Shown here piece by piece: positions 1-5,279 of a stretch of 6,278 nucleotides of DNA. Position 1 is the first letter of the stretch; every line of letters begins with the position of its first letter. A model generated the notes under the pieces. That model had not been told where the DNA came from and made no database searches. It saw only the letters and a program-made list of their open reading frames with translations. This DNA is from Frankiales bacterium (GTDB taxonomy: Bacteria > Actinomycetota > Actinomycetes > Mycobacteriales > SCTD01), in assembly GCA_004299215.1 (NCBI GenBank), contig SCTD01000247.1:1-6278 (forward strand), given 5' to 3'. The position numbers and the translations under genes were made by a program.

Positions 1-1534
1 CCGGCGGCCCGCCGGTGCCGCGGATGTCCACCTCCGGCCGCTCGCGCGAGGTCCAGAACCAGCCGCGGGGCCTCGACCGGAGGACTCCCCGCCGCACCAG
101 GTCGGCCAGCAGCAGCCGGACCTCGTGCTCGTCGCCGAAGAGCGGCAGGTCGGCCTCGGTCAGCGGCAGCTCGGCCGCCGCGCAGCCCAGGTGCGGGCCG
201 AGGACGTAGGGGTTGCCCGGGTCCAGCACGGTCGTCTCGACCGGCCGGCCGAACAGCGCCTCCGGGTGGTGCACCAGGTAGGTGTCGAGCGGGTCGTCGC
301 GGGCGACGAACACGGCGAGCGCTCCCTGGCCGGCCCGCCCGGCGCGACCGGCCTGCTGCCACACCGAGGCGACCGTCCCCGGCCAGCCGGTGAGCACCAC
401 CGCGTCGAGGCCGCTCACGTCGAGGCCGAGCTCGAGCGCGTTCGTCGCGGCGACCCCGGTCAGGTCGCCGCTCTGCAGCCGCCGCTCCAGCTCGCGGCGC
501 TCCTCCGGCAGGTAGCCGGCCCGGTAGGCCGCCACCCGGTCCGCCAGCTCCGGGGCCGCCTCCGACAGCGCGCGCCGGGCGTTCAGCGCCACGGCCTCGG
601 CGCCCCGCCGTGAGCGCACGAAGGCGATCGTCCGCGCCCCCTCGACGACGAGGTCGGCGAGCAGGTCGGCCGTCTCGGCCGTGGCCGATCTCCGTACCGC
701 CGCGCCGTTCTCGCCCCCGCCCTGACCGGACGAGAAGGCCGGCATCAGCGGCGGCTCCCACAGCGCGAACTCCGTCGTCCCGCGCGGGCTGGCGTCGTCG
801 GTCACCGGCACGACCGGCAGGCCGGTCAGCCGCGTCGCCGACACCTCGGGGTGCGACGCCGTCGCGGACGCGAGCACGAAGACCGGCGAGGCGCCGTAGC
901 GCGCGCAGACCCGGCGCAGCCGGCGCAGCACCAGCGCGACGTGCGAGCCGAAGACGCCGCGGTAGGAGTGGCACTCGTCCACCACGACGTACCTCAGGTG
1001 ACGCAGGTACGGCGCCCAGTCCCCGTGCCGCGGCAGGATCCCGCGGTGCAGCATGTCGGGGTTGGTGAGCACGAAGCGGCCGTGCCGCCGCACCCAGTCG
1101 CGCTCCTCCCGGGGGGTGTCGCCGTCGTACGTCGCCGCCTTGACGGCCATCAGGTTGAGGGCGCGGATCGCCCGCAGCTGGTCGGTCGCGAGCGCCTTGG
1201 TGGGGGAGAGGTAGAGGACACCGGCCCGGTCGTCGTCCATCAACGCGGTCAGCCCGGGGAGCAGGTAGGCCAGCGACTTCCCGCTGGCGGTGCCGGTCGC
1301 GACGACGACGGAGCTGCCGCCCCGGGCGAGCTCGGCCGCCTGCACCTGGTGCGCCCAGGGCCGCTCGATGCCGGCCAGCCGGAGCCGGTCGACCAGCAGC
1401 GGGGCGGCCCAGGCCGGCCAGTCCGCCGGGCGGCCGCTGCGGGCCGGCACGTGCTCGACGTGCGTGACCCGGTCGGCGCGGCTCGGGTCCAGGCACAGCC
1501 GGGACAGCAGCGTCTCGGCGCGGGAGGAGGTCAC
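1..1534 (-). CDS. DEAD/DEAH-box superfamily 2 helicase, MrfA/YprA (Rv3649-like) family, C-terminus cut off by window edge
   Basis: ATP-dependent nucleic-acid helicase, cytoplasmic. I translated 511 codons from a GTG at 1534. That start is chosen because AGGA sits about 9 nt upstream and the frame is open from there to the window edge. Visible motifs: HQ at residues 62-63; motif I ATGTASGKS at 79-87 (catalytic K86); motif II DECH at 186-189; motif III SAT at 223-225; motif V region ATNALELGLDVSG at 363-375; motif VI QQAGRAGR at 393-400. The ATGTASGKS box and the YRGVFGSH stretch after DECH are typical of the MrfA/YprA/Hrq1-like group, which usually carries a C-terminal cysteine-rich DUF1998 domain. 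That domain would lie outside this window. Bacillus MrfA works in excision repair of mitomycin C adducts, so a repair role here is inference. The gene is divergent from bldG. A glycine-rich linker at about 269-275 separates the two RecA-like lobes. Confidence 0.93.
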   Translation of the reverse strand, partial: MTSSRAETLLSRLCLDPSRADRVTHVEHVPARSGRPADWPAWAAPLLVDRLRLAGIERPWAHQVQAAELARGGSSVVVATGTASGKSLAYLLPGLTALMDDDRAGVLYLSPTKALATDQLRAIRALNLMAVKAATYDGDTPREERDWVRRHGRFVLTNPDMLHRGILPRHGDWAPYLRHLRYVVVDECHSYRGVFGSHVALVLRRLRRVCARYGASPVFVLASATASHPEVSATRLTGLPVVPVTDDASPRGTTEFALWEPPLMPAFSSGQGGGENGAAVRRSATAETADLLADLVVEGARTIAFVRSRRGAEAVALNARRALSEAAPELADRVAAYRAGYLPEERRELERRLQSGDLTGVAATNALELGLDVSGLDAVVLTGWPGTVASVWQQAGRAGRAGQGALAVFVARDDPLDTYLVHHPEALFGRPVETTVLDPGNPYVLGPHLGCAAAELPLTEADLPLFGDEHEVRLLLADLVRRGVLRSRPRGWFWTSRERPEVDIRGTGGPP

Positions 1535-1612
1535 GGGCGTCCATCCTCGTACACCCCCCGTTGCGTCATGCTCAGAGGAGCACCTCGCGCGGAGCGGGGC
1601 AGGACGCACGGG

Positions 1613-1640
1613 ACCCGTGGTGGTGGTCCACCCGCCGGGT
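1613..1640. repeat. Imperfect inverted repeat in the helicase-bldG divergent region
   Basis: Outer arms ACCCG (1613-1617) and CGGGT (1636-1640) enclose inner arms GGTGG (1619-1623) and CCACC (1628-1632) around a TGGT loop. One unpaired base lies on the left side and three on the right. It ends three bases before the candidate bldG promoter, so it could be an operator or a DNA hairpin. GC-rich sequence yields such pairings easily, so a function is unproven. Confidence 0.35.
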
Positions 1641-1643
1641 GCG

Positions 1644-1667
1644 GTTGACTACGCGCGCGCCGGGTAG
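1644..1667 (+). promoter_or_regulatory. Candidate SigB/SigF-family promoter for the bldG operon
   Basis: GTTGAC (1644-1649), a 12-bp spacer, then GGGTAG (1662-1667). This resembles the GTTTAA-N12-14-GGGTAT type used by general-stress sigma factors. Read from G1643, it also fits the Streptomyces form GNNT-N14-16-GGGTA. Transcription would start near 1674 and leave a leader of about 50 nt. An alternative reading is a housekeeping -35 TTGACT (1645-1650), but the best -10 (TAGGGC at 1665) is then only 14 bp away, which is too close. Confidence 0.45.
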
Positions 1668-1723
1668 GGCGCGAGCAGCCCCGCTGTGGGGCCGGCTGTC
1701 GTACGCGCACTGGAGGAGATGTC

Positions 1724-2065
1724 GTGGACCTGTCCCTGTCGACCCGCACCGAAGGTGACCGCACCGTGGTCGTCGTGGGCGGCGAGATCGACGTCTACAC
1801 CGCCCCCAAGCTGCGCGAGCAGCTCATCGACCTCGTGAGCAGCGGCCAGTACCACCTGGTGGTCGACATGGAGGGCGTGGAGTTCCTCGACTCCACCGGC
1901 CTCGGCGTCCTGGTCGGCGGCCTCAAGCGCGTCCGCGCGCACGAGGGCTCCCTGCGCCTGGTGTGCACCCAGGAGCGCATCCTGAAGATCTTCCGGATCA
2001 CCGGCCTGACCAAGGTCTTCCCGATCCACACCTCCGTCGAGGAAGCCGTCGCCGCGACCGACTAG
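1724..2065 (+). CDS. bldG: BldG-type STAS-domain anti-anti-sigma factor
   Basis: Anti-sigma factor antagonist of 113 residues, a single cytoplasmic STAS domain (SpoIIAA/RsbV/BldG fold). In its unphosphorylated form it binds an anti-sigma factor and releases the sigma factor; phosphorylation on serine switches it off. The conserved loop DSTGLGVLVGG begins at D56, so S57 is the expected phospho-site, as in Streptomyces BldG and equivalent to SpoIIAA S58. From memory, the length and most of the sequence, including GGEIDVYTAPKLREQL (19-34) and the C-terminus FPIHTSVEEAVAATD, match Streptomyces BldG almost residue for residue. Start is the GTG at 1724 with GGAGG at 1712-1716, seven nt upstream. 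The anti-sigma gene follows after 14 nt on the same strand, so an operon is likely. In S. coelicolor the orthologue is needed for aerial mycelium, antibiotic production and SigH activation. Whether this host differentiates cannot be told from the window. Confidence 0.95.
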   Translation: MDLSLSTRTEGDRTVVVVGGEIDVYTAPKLREQLIDLVSSGQYHLVVDMEGVEFLDSTGLGVLVGGLKRVRAHEGSLRLVCTQERILKIFRITGLTKVFPIHTSVEEAVAATD

Positions 2066-2079
2066 GCCGCCGACCCCAC

Positions 2080-2541
2080 ATGGCTCTCGTCGAGCTGCTC
2101 CTCAGCCCCCTCCCCGCGCACGTCCGCACCGCGCGCCTGGTCGTCGTCGCCGCTGCGCGCCGGGCCGGGATGGACGACGAGCTGGTGGACGAGCTGCGGC
2201 TCGCCCTGGGCGAGGCCTGCACGCGCGCCGTCGGGCTGCACGCACGGCACGCGCCGGGCACGCCGGTCAAGGTCACGGTCCGCGACGACCCCGGCGGGCT
2301 GATCGTGACGGTCACCGACACCGGCCCGGCGGCCGGCCCCGTGCCCGAGGACCTCGCCGAGGGCATGCTGGACGGCGGCGCGGCCGGGGAGCTCGTCGAC
2401 CCCGACGTCGCGCTGGCCGTCGTCACGGGGCTGGTGGACTCCGTCGAGATCGAACCCAGCCCGACCGGCACCACGGTCACCATGCGCTGGCCGCTCCCCG
2501 CCGGAGCGGCTCCGGGCGCGACGGCGGCCTCCCAGGCCTGA
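2080..2541 (+). CDS. GHKL-fold (HATPase_c_2-like) anti-sigma factor, BldG partner (SCO3548-like), with degenerate ATP boxes
   Basis: Predicted cytoplasmic protein of 153 residues, the likely binding partner of BldG and holder of a sigma factor. The fold is suggested by the N-terminal strand and helix (VELLLSPLPAHVRTARLVV, residues 4-22), a helix with LGEACTRAVGLH (43-54) where RsbW/SpoIIAB proteins have an E-x-x-x-N-A N-box, VTVTDTGP (76-83) at the G1-box position, and a C-terminal strand TTVTMRWPL (131-139). E45 is kept, but the Mg-binding Asn is R49. The DxG of G1 survives as D80-T-G82, but no GxGL-type G2 box is visible near residues 107-116. Kinase activity toward BldG is therefore doubtful. 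The tail 140-153 is Ala/Gly-rich and probably disordered. Start is the ATG at 2080. No good Shine-Dalgarno precedes it, only an AGG overlapping the bldG stop region, so translational coupling to bldG is likely. Confidence 0.82.
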   Translation: MALVELLLSPLPAHVRTARLVVVAAARRAGMDDELVDELRLALGEACTRAVGLHARHAPGTPVKVTVRDDPGGLIVTVTDTGPAAGPVPEDLAEGMLDGGAAGELVDPDVALAVVTGLVDSVEIEPSPTGTTVTMRWPLPAGAAPGATAASQA

Positions 2542-2567
2542 GCTCCGGGCTCCGACGGCCCCCCTGG

Positions 2568-2599
2568 TGTGACCGGCGCCACGGGTCGCTCGGTATGCT
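2568..2599 (+). promoter_or_regulatory. Candidate housekeeping promoter for the pyrophosphatase gene
   Basis: TATGCT at 2594-2599 is a good -10 hexamer and one of the few AT-rich stretches in this gap. Upstream, TGTGACC at 2568-2574 holds a TTGAC-like -35. With GTGACC taken as the hexamer the spacer is 19 bp, one or two longer than ideal. The start would be near 2606, giving a leader of about 148 nt. The call rests mainly on the -10. Confidence 0.45.
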
Positions 2600-2667
2600 C
2601 CCGCGGCCCGGACCTACCGGGTGGTCTGCTGTGCCCGGGTCCGTCCGGGTTCGGTCGACCCGCCCGA

Positions 2668-2744
2668 CCTCCTCGCCGGCCCGGTGGGGAGGCGACCGGC
2701 GTGCGGGCTGATGGCCCGCGCCGGTGCTCACCGCACCAGGAGGA
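2668..2744 (+). promoter_or_regulatory. Structured 5' leader of the pyrophosphatase gene with anti-Shine-Dalgarno
   Basis: A long hairpin pairs ACCGGC (2695-2700) with GCCGGT (2720-2725) and GCGGGC (2703-2708) with GCCCGC (2714-2719), with a GT bulge and a TGATG loop. The same ACCGG (2695-2699) can instead pair with CCGGT at 2681-2685. CCTCCT (2668-2673) is an exact complement of the ribosome binding site AGGAGG (2738-2743), and its CCTCC can alternatively pair with GGAGG at 2688-2692. These mutually exclusive pairings would allow a switch in translation. I recognise no known riboswitch class, and chance pairing in GC-rich DNA is a real alternative. Confidence 0.3.
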
Positions 2745-2753
2745 TCTCCCGCC

Positions 2754-5051
2754 TTGATCAGCTCAGCGCACCTCGCCGTGTCCGGCGAGGACCTGGCTTC
2801 CGTCGCCGACGGCGACAAGCCGATCGTCTACCTCATCCTGCTGACGTCGCTCGTGGCGCTCGGCTTCGCCGCCCTCTTCGCCCGGGAGGTGCTGGCCGCC
2901 GGCCAGGGCACCCCGAAGATGATCGAGATCGCCAAGGCGGTCCAGGAGGGGGCAGCGGCCTACCTCAACCGGCAGTTCAAGACCCTCGCGGTCTTCGCCG
3001 GCCTGGTCTTCCTGCTGCTGTTCCTGCTCCCCGCCGACGAGACCGCCGTCAAGGTCGGCCGGCCGATCTTCTTCCTGGTCGGTGCGGCGTTCTCCGCGCT
3101 GGTCGGCTTCATCGGCATGACGCTGGCGACCCGCACCAACCTGCGCGTCGCCAACGCCGCGAACGAGTCAGGCACCAAGAAGGCGCTCCGGCTGGCCTTC
3201 CGCGCCGGCGGCGTGGTCGGCATGTTCACCGTCGGCCTCGGCCTGCTCGGCGCGACGCTCGTGCTGATCATCTACGGCGCGGACGCCCCCCGCGTGCTCG
3301 AGGGCTTCGCCTTCGGTGGCGCGCTGCTCGCGATGTTCATGCGTGTCGGCGGCGGCATCTTCACCAAGGCCGCGGACGTCGGCGCCGACCTGGTCGGCAA
3401 GGTCGAGCAGGGCATCCCCGAGGACGACCCGCGCAACGCCGCGACCATCGCCGACAACGTGGGCGACAACGTCGGCGACTGCGCCGGCATGGCGGCCGAC
3501 CTGTTCGAGTCGTACGCCGTCACGCTCGTGGCCGCGCTGATCCTCGGCCAGGTCGCCTTCGGCGAGCAGGGCATGGTCTTCCCGCTGATCGTCCCCGCCA
3601 TCGGCGTGCTCACCGCTCTGGTCGGCATCTACGGCACCAGCCCCCGCGACGGCGACCGCAACGGCATGAACGCCATCAACCGCGGCTTCTTCCTGAGCGC
3701 CGTCGTCTCCGCCGTGCTGGTGGCCATCGCGGCCTTCCTCTACCTGCCGGCGACGTTCGGCGAGCTCGACGGCGGCACCGAGTCCGAGAGCAACCCGCGC
3801 CTGGTGGCCATCGGGGCAGTGATCATCGGCATCGTGCTGGCCAGCCTGATCCAGGTGCTGACCGGCTACTTCACCGAGACCAACCGCAAGCCGGTCAAGG
3901 AGATCGGCAAGAGCTCGCTCACCGGACCGGCGACGGTCATCCTGGCCGGTATCAGCGTCGGCCTGGAGAGCGCGGTCTACTCCGCGCTGCTCATCGGCGG
4001 CGCGGTCTACGCGGCGTTCCTGCTCGGCGGCGGCTCGACCGTCGTCGCGCTGTTCGCGGTCGCGCTCGCCGGCACCGGCCTGCTCACCACGGTCGGCGTC
4101 ATCGTGGCCATGGACACCTTCGGCCCGATCAGCGACAACGCGCAGGGCATCGCCGAGATGTCCGGCGAGGTGACCGAGGAGGGTGCGCTCGTCCTCACCA
4201 GCCTCGACGCGGTCGGCAACACCACGAAGGCCATCACCAAGGGCATCGCCATCGCGACCGCCGTGCTGGCGGCGACCGCGCTCTTCGGGTCGTTCCGCAC
4301 CGAGGTCGAGCGGGCGCTCGTCGAGGCCGGCAGCGCAGCCCAGTTCTCGCTGTCGATCGAGAAGCCGAACCTGCTGTTCGGCCTGATCATCGGCGCCTCG
4401 GTGGTGTTCCTGTTCTCCGGTCTGGCGATCAACGCGGTCTCCCGCGCCGCCGGCCGCGTGGTCTTCGAGGTGCGCGAGCAGTTCCGCACCAAGCCGGGGA
4501 TCATGGACTACACCGAGAAGCCGGACTACGGCCGTGTCGTCGACATCTGCACCAAGGACTCGCTGCGCGAGCTGGCCACCCCCGGCCTGCTGGCGGTCCT
4601 GTCGCCGATCGCCGTCGGCTTCGCCCTCGGCTACCAGCCGCTGGGCGCCTTCCTGGCCGGCGCCATCGCGGCCGGCGTGCTCATGGCCGTCTTCCTGTCG
4701 AACTCCGGCGGGGCGTGGGACAACGCCAAGAAGCTCGTCGAGGACGGCACGCACGGCGGCAAGGGCTCCGAGGCGCACGCCGCCACGGTCATCGGCGACA
4801 CGGTCGGCGACCCGTTCAAGGACACCGCCGGTCCGGCCCTCAACCCGCTGATCAAGGTCATGAACCTGGTGGCCCTGCTCATCGCGCCGGTCGTCGTGCA
4901 GTACGGCATCGGCGAGGACGCCAACCTCGGCGTCCGCTTCGTCATCGCCGCGCTCGCCATCGGCGGGATCGTCGCCGCCGTGACGATCAGCAACCGGCGC
5001 AGCGTGGCCGGTGCGGTGGAGATCGTCGAGGCGAGCAGCATCCCGAGCTAG
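2754..5051 (+). CDS. hppA: K+-insensitive proton-translocating membrane pyrophosphatase
   Basis: Integral membrane pump of 765 residues (usual family length about 670-800) that hydrolyses pyrophosphate and moves H+ across the cytoplasmic membrane. About 16 membrane helices are expected; the first is near residues 24-44. Signature sites are intact: DVGADLVGKVE (D208, D212, K216, E218), DNVGDNVGD (234-242), MDTFGPISDN (453-462), DNAKK (656-660) and GDTVGDPFKDTAGP (from 681). These acidic residues bind Mg-PPi. The stretch GNTTKAITKG has Lys at 492 and Thr at 495, the marks of K+-independent H+ pumps; K+-dependent members have Ala and Gly there. Start is the TTG at 2754, with AGGAGGA at 2738-2744 nine nt upstream. 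An in-frame GTG at 2724 lies before that site and lacks one of its own. The gene sits 212 nt after the anti-sigma gene and ends just before a strong hairpin, so it is probably its own transcription unit. Confidence 0.97.
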   Translation: MISSAHLAVSGEDLASVADGDKPIVYLILLTSLVALGFAALFAREVLAAGQGTPKMIEIAKAVQEGAAAYLNRQFKTLAVFAGLVFLLLFLLPADETAVKVGRPIFFLVGAAFSALVGFIGMTLATRTNLRVANAANESGTKKALRLAFRAGGVVGMFTVGLGLLGATLVLIIYGADAPRVLEGFAFGGALLAMFMRVGGGIFTKAADVGADLVGKVEQGIPEDDPRNAATIADNVGDNVGDCAGMAADLFESYAVTLVAALILGQVAFGEQGMVFPLIVPAIGVLTALVGIYGTSPRDGDRNGMNAINRGFFLSAVVSAVLVAIAAFLYLPATFGELDGGTESESNPRLVAIGAVIIGIVLASLIQVLTGYFTETNRKPVKEIGKSSLTGPATVILAGISVGLESAVYSALLIGGAVYAAFLLGGGSTVVALFAVALAGTGLLTTVGVIVAMDTFGPISDNAQGIAEMSGEVTEEGALVLTSLDAVGNTTKAITKGIAIATAVLAATALFGSFRTEVERALVEAGSAAQFSLSIEKPNLLFGLIIGASVVFLFSGLAINAVSRAAGRVVFEVREQFRTKPGIMDYTEKPDYGRVVDICTKDSLRELATPGLLAVLSPIAVGFALGYQPLGAFLAGAIAAGVLMAVFLSNSGGAWDNAKKLVEDGTHGGKGSEAHAATVIGDTVGDPFKDTAGPALNPLIKVMNLVALLIAPVVVQYGIGEDANLGVRFVIAALAIGGIVAAVTISNRRSVAGAVEIVEASSIPS

Positions 5052-5070
5052 CCGCGGACTCCGTTCGGCC

Positions 5071-5104
5071 GTACGGCCCGCCTCCGTCCGGAGGCGGGCC
5101 GTAC
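5071..5104 (+). terminator. Hairpin terminator after the pyrophosphatase gene
   Basis: GTACGGCCCGCCTCC (5071-5085) is perfectly complementary to 5090-5104 around a GTCC loop: a 15-bp stem without mismatches, starting 20 nt after the stop codon. No T-run follows, which is common for actinobacterial terminators. It separates the pyrophosphatase transcript from the next gene. Confidence 0.8.
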
Positions 5105-5145
5105 CGCTGGAAGAGTGACGTTCCGCCAACAAGTCAGCACTGAGC

Positions 5146-5171
5146 GTTAGGGCGTCGCGAAAAGGGGGTAG
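5146..5171 (+). promoter_or_regulatory. Candidate SigB/SigF-family promoter for the secreted protein gene
   Basis: GTTAGG (5146-5151), a 14-bp spacer, then GGGTAG (5166-5171), the same architecture and the same -10 hexamer as the element before bldG. It lies downstream of the terminator, and the start would be near 5178, giving a leader of about 100 nt. I see no better housekeeping-type pair in this gap. Confidence 0.42.
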
Positions 5172-5279
5172 CCCGGGCCACGACCGTGTCCTGGATCACC
5201 GCGACGCATCGCGCACCCGCTCGTTGTCCAGGCAGAAGCAGTTCGCCCCGATTCGTGCTCATTCGAGGAGCCCCCTGTC

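Noticed and set aside
1535..1575. A promoter for the helicase on the minus strand
   Set aside because: No convincing -35/-10 pair was found; the few AT-containing stretches do not align with usable spacing.
851..1648. A 265-codon plus-strand frame opposite the helicase
   Set aside because: It is antisense to the helicase motifs, with compositionally biased translation and no ribosome binding site or domain.
2501..2515. CCGGAG-CGG-CTCCGG hairpin near the end of the anti-sigma gene
   Set aside because: It is a short stem inside coding sequence encoding an Ala/Gly/Pro-rich tail, with no T-run; it is more likely composition than a terminator.
2595..2711. A possible 38-codon upstream reading frame in the pyrophosphatase leader (ATG at 2595)
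   Set aside because: Its ATG overlaps the likely -10 hexamer, so it would not be in the transcript, and no ribosome binding site precedes it.
2724..2756. Alternative GTG start for the pyrophosphatase ten codons upstream
   Set aside because: The strong AGGAGGA lies between this GTG and the TTG at 2754, at the right distance for the TTG only, and the extra residues would be encoded by the ribosome binding site itself.
3168..5132. A 654-codon open frame on the minus strand, antisense to the pyrophosphatase gene
   Set aside because: It is a by-product of GC-rich third codon positions. Its translation is low-complexity (D, R, G, A, H-rich), has no recognisable domain, and lies wholly opposite a clearly real gene.
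2621..5143. An 840-codon open frame on the plus strand in another frame across the pyrophosphatase gene
   Set aside because: The translation is Arg/Gly/Pro-rich with no family motifs, whereas the frame starting at 2754 gives every H+-PPase signature.
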